In this document: one piece after another, positions 1 through 6,647 of the stretch
How positions within the stretch are numbered: the stretch's first letter is position 1
How the letters are laid out: every line of letters starts with the position of its first letter
From: an uncultured Lacibacter sp.
Lineage (GTDB): Bacteria > Bacteroidota > Bacteroidia > Chitinophagales > Chitinophagaceae
Reading direction: 5' to 3'
Assembly: GCF_946479605.1 (NCBI RefSeq)
Contig: NZ_CAMLGT010000213.1
Span: forward strand, 1-6,711
DNA length: 6,711 nucleotides
The notes under the pieces: generated by a model
Database searches by the model: none
Seen by the model: only the letters and a program-made list of their open reading frames with translations
What the model was told of the DNA's origin: nothing
Position numbers and translations under genes: made by a program

Positions 1-1397
1 TTGCTGTTGATAAAACAGGAACACCACTTGCATTAACTCCCGGCTTTGAAGAAAATCCCAATGCCATGTTTGTGTTGTGGAAAGATCATACCGGTGTGGG
101 TGAAGCAGCAGAGATCAATGCACATGCTGAAAAATTTGATAGAAATTATTTACAGTTTGTTGGTGGAATTTATTCATCAGAATGGTTCTGGGCAAAGCTG
201 CTGCATGTATTACGTGCCGATGAAAAAGTAAGGAACAGTATTTATTCATTTGTTGAACATTGCGACTGGATTCCATTCTTATTATCAGGTGGAACGGATG
301 TACATCAAATGAAACGTGGTGTATGTTCTGCAGGTCATAAAATATTATGGGCAAAAGAGTGGGGTGGACTCCCTCCCAATGAATTTTTTGCTTCGCTTGA
401 TCCATTGCTGGATGGTTTCACTGATCGTTTGTTCAAAGACACCTATCCTGCTGATCAATCAGTAGGTACCATCACCAAAGAATGGGCTGCCCGTTTAGGT
501 TTGCCTGAAACAACAGCAATTGGCGTTGGTGCGTATGATGCACACATGGGTGCTGTTGGTGGACAAATTGAGCCATACTATTTGAGTAAAGTAATGGGTA
601 CATCAACTTGCGATATGATGGTGGCACCAGCTGAAGATGTGCAAGGCAAACTCATCAAAGGAATTTGCGGGCAGGTGCCCGGCTCCGTTATTCCCGGTAT
701 GATCGGGCTGGAAGCGGGTCAGTCTGCATTTGGTGATGCATATGCGTGGTACAAGCGTTTACTTACATGGCCCTTGCAACAGATATTGGCAAAATCTTCT
801 GTTATTGATGAAGCAACGAAGGCGAAGCTGATTGCTGAAACAGAAGATGCCATTATTCCTCAACTAAGCAAGCTGGCATCGCAATTAGAAATAGATGAAC
901 ATAGTGAATTGGCAGTGGATTGGTTCAATGGAAGAAGAACGCCTGATGCAAACCAGTTGCTCACTGCTTCTGTTACAGGCCTCGATCTTGGTACGGATGC
1001 TGTTCGTTTGTTCCGTGCAGTGGTGGAAGCAACCTGCTTTGGTGCGAAAGCCATTGTAGAACGTTTTGTTGAGCAAGGCATACCGGTGAAAGGATTGATC
1101 GGTTTGGGTGGTGTGGCAAAAAAATCTCACTTCATTATGCATATGATGGAAGATTTTATGATCATTACCATCAAAATTCATATGAGTTAACAAACCTGTG
1201 CTTTGGGTGCTGCTATGTTTGCTGCGACAGTTGGTGGTGTGTATAGTAAAGTGGAAGATGCCATGCAGGCGATGGGGCAGGGCTTTGATGCCGAGTATCA
1301 TCCCAGTCCCGATCGTGTAGCAGTTTATCAACACCGATATGAAAAGTATAAAGAGGTTGGTGCCTTCATGGAAAATCAAACAAAACATTATGAGTAA
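1..1397 (+). pseudogene. araB: Ribulokinase, 5'-partial, interrupted by an in-frame stop
   Basis: FGGY-family carbohydrate kinase that phosphorylates L-ribulose to L-ribulose-5-phosphate in the cytoplasm. The frame is open from base 3, so the gene enters from outside; about 100 N-terminal codons are missing compared with the usual ~560 residues. Visible ribulokinase hallmarks are NAMFVLWKDHT (near 60-92), the AGHK segment (near 330-345), GAYDAHMG with the presumed catalytic-base Asp at 537-539, MGTSTCD (594-614), GLEAGQSAFGD (near 705-743) and LGGVAKKS (1104-1127). A TAA at 1188-1190 interrupts the frame. Beyond it the same frame continues with QTCALGAAMFAA, the conserved ATP-site helix of the family, and runs on to a natural TAA at 1395. 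The two halves therefore form one gene with a nonsense codon and no frameshift. Family members usually have Glu at the stop position (GAA to TAA would suffice). The truncated product would lack its last ~69 residues and probably be inactive. A sequencing or assembly error is the main alternative. The family call is very secure; the broken state is only as secure as the base calls. Confidence 0.9.
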
Positions 1398-2088
1398 GTA
1401 TAGTCACATACAGGAAGAAGCATACGAAGCAAATATGCAATTGCCCAAATTAGGATTGGTGTTGTTTACATTTGGTAACGTAAGTGCAGTTGACAGAAGT
1501 TTAGGCGTATTCGCCATTAAACCAAGTGGTGTTCCTTATGAAGATCTGAGTCCCGATAAAATGGTCATCGTTGATTTTGATGCCAACACCGTTGAAGGTT
1601 CATACCGTCCTTCATCCGATACAAAAACACATGCCGTATTGTATAAACATTGGGAAAAAATTGGCGGTATTGTGCACACACATTCAACCTATGCAACAGC
1701 ATGGGCACAATCGCAACGGGATATTCCCATCTTTGGTACCACACATGCAGATTACAACACGGTTGATATTCCATGTGCTGCTCCCATGAGCGATGACATG
1801 ATCAAAGGCAATTATGAATACGAAACAGGTTTCCAGATACTCAACTGCTTTAAAGACCGTGGACTGAGTTATGAAGAAGTGGAAATGATCTTAGTGGGTA
1901 ACCATGCACCATTCACATGGGGTAAGAATGCCAACAAAGCAGTACACAACAGTGCCGTGCTTGAGTTCATCGCACAAACATCATTGCTTACAGAGCAGAT
2001 CAATCCAAATGCTCCACGGTTGAAAGATTCTATCCGTCAAAAACATTACGAACGCAAACACGGGCCTGATAGTTATTACGGGCAATAG
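1390..2088 (+). CDS. araD: L-ribulose-5-phosphate 4-epimerase
   Basis: Class II aldolase/epimerase that interconverts L-ribulose-5-phosphate and D-xylulose-5-phosphate, the last step of bacterial arabinose breakdown. It has 232 residues, against 231 in E. coli AraD, and aligns with it along its whole length, down to the C-terminal KHG..SYYGQ ending. The zinc ligands His96, His98 (VHTH) and His172 (GNHAPF) are present. So are Asp77 (PSSD), the counterpart of the E. coli catalytic Asp76, and the phosphate-binding KPSG at 44-47. An in-frame ATG at 1339 would add 17 residues that have no counterpart in the family and lie wholly inside araB. The ATG at 1390 gives the family length and overlaps the natural araB stop by 8 bases (ATGAGTAA), a typical translational-coupling arrangement. 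No convincing Shine-Dalgarno site precedes it, as is usual in Bacteroidota. The gene is intact. Confidence 0.95.
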   Translation: MSKYSHIQEEAYEANMQLPKLGLVLFTFGNVSAVDRSLGVFAIKPSGVPYEDLSPDKMVIVDFDANTVEGSYRPSSDTKTHAVLYKHWEKIGGIVHTHSTYATAWAQSQRDIPIFGTTHADYNTVDIPCAAPMSDDMIKGNYEYETGFQILNCFKDRGLSYEEVEMILVGNHAPFTWGKNANKAVHNSAVLEFIAQTSLLTEQINPNAPRLKDSIRQKHYERKHGPDSYYGQ

Positions 2089-2104
2089 TCAATTGTGAAT
2101 TGAC
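2088..2104 (+). repeat. Perfect inverted repeat in the araD-araA gap
   Basis: GTCAATT and AATTGAC flank a GTG spacer, giving a 7-base perfect inverted repeat that begins on the last base of the araD stop codon. No T-run follows, so it is not a standard intrinsic terminator. It could be a short mRNA hairpin that marks processing or stability between araD and araA, a protein-binding site, or a relic of an intergenic word repeat. The structure is read directly from the sequence; its function is unknown. Confidence 0.5.
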
Positions 2105-2149
2105 AAAGGTGCTAAATATAAAATCATCCATTTAAATAGTAAATAAAAA

Positions 2150-3640
2150 ATGAAAGCTTTTGGAACTTTAGAAGTATGGTTCGTTACAGGCAGCCAGGAC
2201 CTGTACGGTGAAGAAACATTAAAGCAGGTAGCTGCTCACTCACAGGAAATTGCTGCTGCACTCAATGCAGCATCGGTCATACCGGTTACTGTTGTGTTCA
2301 AACCAACAGTAAAATCAAGCGAAGAAATTTATGCCGTTTGCGCTGAAGCAAATTTTTCAAAGAACTGTATCGGCATCATCACCTGGATGCATACGTTCTC
2401 TCCTGCAAAAATGTGGATCAGGGGATTGGGCATTCTCAATAAACCATTGCTTCATCTGCATACACAATTCAACCGTGATATTCCATGGAGCGAAATAGAC
2501 ATGGATTTCATGAACCTGAACCAGAGTGCGCATGGCGACAGAGAGTTTGGTTTTATTATGAGCCGCATGAAGTTGAAACGTAAAGTTGTGGTTGGGCATT
2601 GGCAAGACCCTGTTGTACACGAACGCATTAATGTGTGGGCAAGAGCTGCTGCAGGCTGGAACGATTCACAAGGTGCACGCATTGTTCGCTTTGGTGATAA
2701 CATGCGTTATGTGGCCGTAACCGATGGTGATAAAGTGGAAGCTGAAATGAAATTTGGTTACAGTGTAAACACACATGGCATTGGTGATCTTGTAAAAGTG
2801 ATCAATGAAGTGAGTGATGCGGATGTAGATAAACTTACTGAAGAGTATTATGATACCTACAATGTTGTTGCATCATTAAAGAAAGATGGTAAACAATACC
2901 AATCGCTGCGTGATGCGGCAAAAATTGAACTGGGCATGTTGTACTTCCTTGAACAGGGAAATTACAAAGGCTACAGTGATACGTTTGAAGATCTGCATGG
3001 CATGAAACAACTGCCAGGCATTGCATCGCAACGCTTAATGGGCAAAGGTTATGGTTTTGCCGGTGAAGGCGATTGGAAAACCGCAGCACTTGTACGCACC
3101 ATGAAAGTAATGGGCACCGGCTTGAAAGGCGGTAACAGTTTTATGGAAGATTATACGTATCACTTCGATCCTGCGAACCCGTTAGTACTCGGTTCACACA
3201 TGCTGGAGATCTGCGAAAGTATTGCTGATGGAAAAGCCAATTGCGAAATACATCCGTTAGGTATTGGTGGTAAAGAAGATCCTGTGCGTCTTGTGTTCAA
3301 CGTTGCAGCAGGGCCTGCATTGAATGCATCCGTTGTTGATATGGGCAACCGCTTCCGGCTGTTAGTTAATGAAGTGGAAGCAGTGGCACCGGTTGCCGAT
3401 CTTCCTAAACTTCCAGTTGCAAGAGTGTTGTGGAAACCATACCCTAATATGAATGATGGTTGTGCAGCATGGATCTTAGCAGGTGGTGCACACCATACAG
3501 GTTACAGCCAGAACCTTACAAGCGAACACATGGAAGATTTTGCTGAAATGGCCGGGGTGGAATATGTACGCATTGGAAAAAATACCGACCTCTATCAATT
3601 CAAAAATGAACTACGCTGGAATCAAGTTTTCTATAAGTAG
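2150..3640 (+). CDS. araA: L-arabinose isomerase
   Basis: Manganese-dependent cytoplasmic ketol isomerase that converts L-arabinose to L-ribulose, the first committed step of the pathway. It has 496 residues, close to the 500 of E. coli AraA, and is collinear with the family from the N-terminal [12 protein letters not shown] to the C-terminus. The metal and catalytic residues are all visible: Glu306 in GFAGEGDW, Glu333 in FMEDYTY, His350 in LGSHMLE, and the His pair 448-449 in AGGAHHT. The [13 protein letters not shown] segment (78-90) and the [10 protein letters not shown] segment (104-113) are also characteristic. The ATG follows an A-rich leader (six A's run into it), a common initiation context in Bacteroidota, and no other start fits the family N-terminus. 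The gene lies 61 bases after araD with no terminator between them, so co-transcription is likely. Nothing is missing or broken. Confidence 0.97.
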   Translation: MKAFGTLEVWFVTGSQDLYGEETLKQVAAHSQEIAAALNAASVIPVTVVFKPTVKSSEEIYAVCAEANFSKNCIGIITWMHTFSPAKMWIRGLGILNKPLLHLHTQFNRDIPWSEIDMDFMNLNQSAHGDREFGFIMSRMKLKRKVVVGHWQDPVVHERINVWARAAAGWNDSQGARIVRFGDNMRYVAVTDGDKVEAEMKFGYSVNTHGIGDLVKVINEVSDADVDKLTEEYYDTYNVVASLKKDGKQYQSLRDAAKIELGMLYFLEQGNYKGYSDTFEDLHGMKQLPGIASQRLMGKGYGFAGEGDWKTAALVRTMKVMGTGLKGGNSFMEDYTYHFDPANPLVLGSHMLEICESIADGKANCEIHPLGIGGKEDPVRLVFNVAAGPALNASVVDMGNRFRLLVNEVEAVAPVADLPKLPVARVLWKPYPNMNDGCAAWILAGGAHHTGYSQNLTSEHMEDFAEMAGVEYVRIGKNTDLYQFKNELRWNQVFYK

Positions 3641-3663
3641 ATCATTCAATTAGTTTTATTCAT

Positions 3664-3675
3664 AGATTTAAATCT
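3664..3675. promoter_or_regulatory. 12-base perfect palindrome upstream of the symporter gene
   Basis: AGATTTAAATCT is a perfect 12-base palindrome 38 bases ahead of the symporter ATG. Its core ATTTAAAT also occurs in the araD-araA gap at 2130-2137, 12 bases ahead of the araA ATG. A pentose-responsive regulator could bind such sites; Bacteroides arabinose genes are known to be controlled by a Nudix-type AraR. I cannot match this sequence to that motif from memory, and AT-rich palindromes arise easily by chance in AT-rich gaps. Treat it as a candidate operator only. Confidence 0.25.
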
Positions 3676-3713
3676 TTTATAGCCACCATATTTTTAAAAC
3701 GTAAAACTTGTCA

Positions 3714-5459
3714 ATGAAAAGTTTATCAGGCTTAGACATTCTCATCTTTGTTTTCTACTTTATCCTGGTAGCCGGTTACGGATACTGGGTATATAACAAA
3801 AAAAAGAAAGCAGCCATTTCCGCATCACATGATTACTTCTTAGCAGAAGGTTCACTCACCTGGTGGGCCATTGGTGCGTCGTTAATTGCATCAAACATTT
3901 CAGCCGAACAATTCATCGGCATGAGTGGTAACGGGTACTTTGTGGGTATTGCAGTTGCTGCTTACGAATGGATCGCTGCACTGGCGCTCATCATTATTGC
4001 TGTATGGTTCATGCCGGTGTATTTAAAGAACAAGATCTACACCATGCCGCAGTTTTTAAAAACGAGGTATAATGAAACGGTATCGCTCATCATGGCCATC
4101 TTCTGGCTGTTGTTGTATGTATTCGTAAACCTTACTTCTATTTTGTATTTGGGTGCCATTGCCATCAGTGGATTGATTGGGCCTGAGTATTTACATACGG
4201 TCATGATTGCTCTTGCTGTATTCTCACTCATTATTACACTGGGTGGTATGAAGGTGATTGGTTATACCGATGTAATACAGGTGGCTGTATTGATTGTGGG
4301 TGGTTTTGCAACCATCTATTTTGCATTAACCATTGTGAGCGAAAAATTTGGTTTGGGCAAAGATGCCATAGCAGGTTTTAAAACATTAATGGCACAGGCG
4401 CCGGATCACTTCCACATGATCTTAAAGAAACCAACAGAAGCATCATCACAGGAAGATATCAACAAGTACCTCATCCTGCCGGGTATTGCGATGTACTTTG
4501 CTGGCCAGTGGATCGTAAACCTCAACTATTGGGGCTGTAACCAATACATTACACAACGTGCATTGGGTGCCGATCTGGATACGGCACGTAAAGGAATCCT
4601 GTTTGCAGGTTTCTTAAAACTGTTGATGCCGATCATTGTAATGCTGCCCGGTATTGCTGCGTATGTATTGCACCAGAACGGACACTTAAGTGATTTGCGT
4701 GGTATGGATGATGCTTACTCTGCTATCCTTGGTTTCTTACCATCCGGATTAAAAGGATTGGCCATTGCTGCATTAACAGCTGCTATTGTGGCTTCACTTG
4801 CAGGTAAGCTAAACAGTATTGGTACCATCTTTACACTGGATATTTACATGAAGTATTTCAGGAAGAAACCAACTATTGCTGCCGATGCTGCACACATACC
4901 TGCCGATAAATACAACGAAGGTGATGAAAAGAAAATGGTGTGGGTGGGCCGTATGGCTGCATTCGTTTCAATTTTGCTGGCCGTGGTATTTGAGTGGAAA
5001 GATCTGCTGGGCATTGGTGGTAAAGGTGGTTTTACGTTTATACAGGAATACACAGGCTTCATCAGCCCCGGTGTATTTGCCATGTTTATACTGGGTATGT
5101 TCTGGAAGCGCACTACTGGTACAGCTGCTGTGGCAGGTTTAATTACCGGTCTTGTGATGTCTATCTTCTTTAAACTGTTTGCCGTATCTGTATTTGGTCA
5201 TGAAACACTGCTTTACACAGCGTTTAAAACACCAAATGATAAAGGCGAACTGGTTTACCAGATTCCGTTCCTCATTAACATGGGCTGGGCATTCTTCTTT
5301 ACCATGCTGGTAATGATTGTAATCAGTCTTGCAGGTCCGAAGGTGAACCCGAAAGCATTTGCGTTGGATAAGGAAATGTTTAAACTGAAACCTTCCGTTA
5401 TTGTGATGATTGTATTTACATTGTTCATTCTTGCAGCATTGTATGTAAAATTCTGGTAG
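3714..5459 (+). CDS. Sodium/sugar symporter, SSS (SGLT) family, probable L-arabinose importer
   Basis: Inner-membrane solute:sodium symporter of 581 residues with about 14 hydrophobic segments, the first at residues 7-27 and the last at 561-579. It resembles the Vibrio galactose transporter vSGLT. Residues equivalent to that protein's sugar site are visible: Asn61 and Gln66 in NISAEQFIGMSG, Glu85 in AYEW, Asn276 in YWGCNQY, Lys302 in FLKLL and Gln444 in FIQEYTG. In the TM8 sodium-site segment (356-368) Ser361 matches the key vSGLT serine, while the neighbouring position is Ala360 where vSGLT has Ser. A basic KKKK patch (29-32) follows the first segment, and a charged loop lies at 383-408. The ATG at 3714 is preferred over TTG at 3708, which adds only two residues. 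The gene sits 73 bases behind araA and ends before the operon terminator. Arabinose as substrate is inferred from this position (Bacteroides AraP is an analogous case); the sequence alone says only 'sugar'. Confidence 0.92.
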   Translation: MKSLSGLDILIFVFYFILVAGYGYWVYNKKKKAAISASHDYFLAEGSLTWWAIGASLIASNISAEQFIGMSGNGYFVGIAVAAYEWIAALALIIIAVWFMPVYLKNKIYTMPQFLKTRYNETVSLIMAIFWLLLYVFVNLTSILYLGAIAISGLIGPEYLHTVMIALAVFSLIITLGGMKVIGYTDVIQVAVLIVGGFATIYFALTIVSEKFGLGKDAIAGFKTLMAQAPDHFHMILKKPTEASSQEDINKYLILPGIAMYFAGQWIVNLNYWGCNQYITQRALGADLDTARKGILFAGFLKLLMPIIVMLPGIAAYVLHQNGHLSDLRGMDDAYSAILGFLPSGLKGLAIAALTAAIVASLAGKLNSIGTIFTLDIYMKYFRKKPTIAADAAHIPADKYNEGDEKKMVWVGRMAAFVSILLAVVFEWKDLLGIGGKGGFTFIQEYTGFISPGVFAMFILGMFWKRTTGTAAVAGLITGLVMSIFFKLFAVSVFGHETLLYTAFKTPNDKGELVYQIPFLINMGWAFFFTMLVMIVISLAGPKVNPKAFALDKEMFKLKPSVIVMIVFTLFILAALYVKFW

Positions 5460-5482
5460 GAACTACTAACTGCTGATAACTT

Positions 5483-5520
5483 AACCGCTCATGCTTTTGC
5501 ATGGGCGGTTTCTTTTTATT
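5483..5520 (+). terminator. Rho-independent terminator closing the ara operon
   Basis: A 12-base-pair stem (AACCGCTCATGC with GCATGGGCGGTT, one G-U wobble) closes on a TTTT loop and is followed by TCTTTTTATT. It lies 23 bases behind the symporter stop codon. The U-tract exists on the + strand only, so it acts in one direction and separates the ara operon from the HAD gene. Confidence 0.93.
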
Positions 5521-5527
5521 CCATGCT

Positions 5528-5535
5528 TACTTTTG
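5528..5535 (+). promoter_or_regulatory. Bacteroidota-type -7 promoter box for the HAD gene
   Basis: TACTTTTG matches the Bacteroidota housekeeping -7 consensus TAnnTTTG at every fixed position. Transcription would begin near 5540, leaving a leader of about a dozen bases before the ATG at 5553. The place where a -33 TTG would lie (near 5505) falls inside the terminator stem and does not match well. Its position between a strong terminator and a gene makes it plausible that the HAD gene has its own promoter here. Confidence 0.5.
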
Positions 5536-5552
5536 CGCAGCAATCAACAACA

Positions 5553-6206
5553 ATGAAGAAGAAAGCTTTTTTATTTGATATGAACGGAACCATGATTGAT
5601 GATATGAACTACCACATCAAAGCATGGCACCGCATCCTGAATGAACTTGGTGCAAACATTTCGCTGGAGCGGATGAAGGAAGAGTGTTATGGTAAAAATG
5701 ATGAGTTGCTGGAACGGATGTTTCCCGGCCGTTTTACCCAGGCCGAAAAAACACAGATGAGTATTGAAAAAGAAAAGCAATACCAGCAGGAGTTTAAACC
5801 ACACTTGCAATTATTACCGGGGCTTGCTGCTTTTCTTGCACAGGCACATGCACAAGGCATACCCATGGCCATTGGTTCGGCCGCCATTCTGTTCAATATT
5901 GATTTTGTATTGGATAACCTCAACCTGCGGCATTATTTCAGTGCCATTGTAAGTGCCGACGATGTGCAACGCAGCAAACCCGATCCTGAAACCTTTTTAT
6001 CCTGCGCCCGCCTGTTGAACATGGCGCCGGAAGATTGTATTGTGTTTGAAGATTCGCCGAAAGGTGTGGAAGCGGCAAGACTGGGCGGTATGAAATCCGT
6101 TATCCTTACCACCATGCATGAAGCCAATGAATTTGCCGATGGCGATCATGTGCTGTTTGCTGTACATGATTTTTGGGATGTGCAGCTGGCGGAATTGTTT
6201 GGTTAG
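5553..6206 (+). CDS. HAD-superfamily hydrolase, beta-phosphoglucomutase-like, with variant D-x-N motif
   Basis: Cytoplasmic HAD-like protein of 217 residues with a helical C1 cap (about residues 16-85), the layout of beta-phosphoglucomutases and small sugar-phosphate phosphatases. Motif I is FDMNGT: the nucleophile Asp9 is present, but the usual second Asp, the general acid/base, is Asn11. Motif II is Ser109 (AIGSA), motif III Lys142 (SKPDPE) and motif IV Glu166-Asp167 (FEDSPKG), so the rest of the active site looks intact. An ATG at 5523 would add ten residues, but it lies upstream of the -7 box, and the family N-terminus begins at MKKKAFLFD; 5553 is therefore chosen. The gene follows the ara terminator and is probably a separate transcript, so a role in arabinose use is not implied. 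The substrate is unknown. Whether it is a phosphatase, a mutase or a catalytically altered member cannot be decided from sequence. Confidence 0.9.
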   Translation: MKKKAFLFDMNGTMIDDMNYHIKAWHRILNELGANISLERMKEECYGKNDELLERMFPGRFTQAEKTQMSIEKEKQYQQEFKPHLQLLPGLAAFLAQAHAQGIPMAIGSAAILFNIDFVLDNLNLRHYFSAIVSADDVQRSKPDPETFLSCARLLNMAPEDCIVFEDSPKGVEAARLGGMKSVILTTMHEANEFADGDHVLFAVHDFWDVQLAELFG

Positions 6207-6410
6207 AAGTTTATTGTTTTTGGTTTTTAGTTGGCCGGGCTGCAGAGAGTTGGTGGAGTGTAGTTGTCTGTCGTGAGTGGTGAATGGTGAGTCTTGAGTG
6301 CCAAGCTGTAGGAGTGTGGTGGTCTGTTTTCTATCGTCTTTGGTCAGTAGTTCATGGTTCATAGTAGTACATCAGCCGACTGCTTTTCCTTCTTCATTCT
6401 TCATTTTCAA

Positions 6411-6431
6411 TTTTTCATTTTTCATTTTTCA
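6411..6431. repeat. Three exact tandem copies of TTTTTCA
   Basis: Three consecutive 7-base units, TTTTTCA, lie inside a longer run (6393-6434) of TTCAT-type words. Copy number could vary between strains by slippage. No gene lies close enough for an obvious regulatory effect. Confidence 0.85.
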
Positions 6432-6461
6432 TTTCCCCCTTCTTCAATCGTCTTTCCTCAA

Positions 6462-6489
6462 CCTTCAACCTTAAACCTTCAACTTTAAA
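6462..6489. repeat. Two tandem copies of a 14-base unit
   Basis: CCTTCAACCTTAAA (6462-6475) is followed directly by CCTTCAACTTTAAA (6476-6489), a tandem duplication differing at one base. It ends just before the inverted-repeat element that starts near 6493. Confidence 0.8.
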
Positions 6490-6493
6490 CCTC

Positions 6494-6570
6494 TTTCGTA
6501 GCAACGTCTCTCAGTAAACTAAAGCTGAGAGCCTGCATTATGCTTCATGAGGACGTTGCGTACTACGAAG
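6494..6570. repeat. REP-like imperfect palindrome with nested hairpin
   Basis: The outer arms are TTCGTA (6495-6500) with TACGAA (6564-6569), then GCAACGTC (6501-6508) with GACGTTGC (6552-6559), leaving a 4-base bulge (6560-6563) on the right. A T-G wobble can extend the outer stem by one pair. Inside is a second hairpin, CTCTCAG (6508-6514) with CTGAGAG (6525-6531), around a 10-base loop. A GTAG tetranucleotide sits at the foot of the left arm (6498-6501) and its complement CTAC on the right (6563-6566). GTAG at the foot of a hairpin is typical of REP elements mobilised by RAYT transposases. No transposase is visible here, so the REP identity is inference; the secondary structure is read directly. 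Confidence 0.6.
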
Positions 6571-6588
6571 AAAAATAATATCCGATAG

Positions 6589-6647
6589 ACAACGTCCTCC
6601 AAAAACTGTTGTAAAGAAAATCAGCTGGCTGCAAGGATAGACGTTGC
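6589..6647. repeat. Second inverted-repeat unit with the same core and span
   Basis: CAACGTC (6590-6596) and GACGTTG (6640-6646) repeat the core arms of the preceding element. The span from 6589 to 6647 is 59 bases, the same as from 6501 to 6559, yet the 43-base interiors share little. CAACGTCCTC (6590-6599) is also a perfect 10-base complement of GAGGACGTTG (6549-6558) in the first element, so the two units can form alternative, mutually exclusive stems. The remainder to 6711 holds no recognised gene. Confidence 0.45.

Larger units (their letters stand above)
6207..6492. repeat. Low-complexity intergenic tract with a switch from G/T-rich to C/T-rich
   Basis: No credible gene is present. Roughly 6207-6360 is G/T-rich with drifting short words such as GTGAGTGGTGAATGGTGAGT (6273-6292) and the 7-base pair TTCATGG/TTCATAG (6351-6364). 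From about 6372 the + strand turns C/T-rich, with almost no G up to 6490. Such degenerate word repeats are, from experience, common between genes in Chitinophagaceae-like genomes. No clear intrinsic terminator follows the HAD gene. Confidence 0.6.

Noticed and set aside
1117..1190. Paired frameshifts at the A7 run as the cause of the odd araB segment
   Set aside because: Neither alternative frame restores the family sequence. Matching residues (KS.F.M.MM.D and IKIH) stay in the original frame, so substitutions plus a nonsense codon explain it better.
1188..1193. Stop-codon read-through or recoding at TAA-CAA in araB
   Set aside because: TAA is the least leaky stop, the natural araB end is also TAA, and no downstream structure or selenocysteine/pyrrolysine context was seen. 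A mutation or an error is simpler.
885..1388. 167-codon open frame on the - strand opposite the end of araB
   Set aside because: It mirrors conserved ribulokinase codons on the + strand, shows no recognisable domain, and similar antisense frames lie opposite the other genes.
1339..1389. Upstream ATG extending araD by 17 residues
   Set aside because: The extra residues lie wholly inside araB and have no counterpart in AraD, while the ATG at 1390 gives the family length and a coupled overlap.
3708..3713. TTG start for the symporter
   Set aside because: It adds only two residues, and the ATG at 3714 fits the usual short N-terminus ahead of the first membrane segment.
3798..3806. A8G run in the symporter gene as a programmed -1 frameshift site
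   Set aside because: The A-AAA-AAG heptamer is in phase, but it falls near the N-terminus where a shifted product makes no sense. No stimulating structure was seen, and the lysine patch is normal for a cytoplasmic loop.
5523..5552. Earlier ATG for the HAD gene
   Set aside because: It lies upstream of the -7 promoter box and adds ten residues before the conserved FLFDMNGT strand.
6501..6647. CRISPR-like array suggested by four regularly placed short repeats
   Set aside because: The repeats are only 7-8 bases, alternate in orientation and have unequal spacing (about 51, 38 and 51). They form hairpins and are not direct repeats with spacers.
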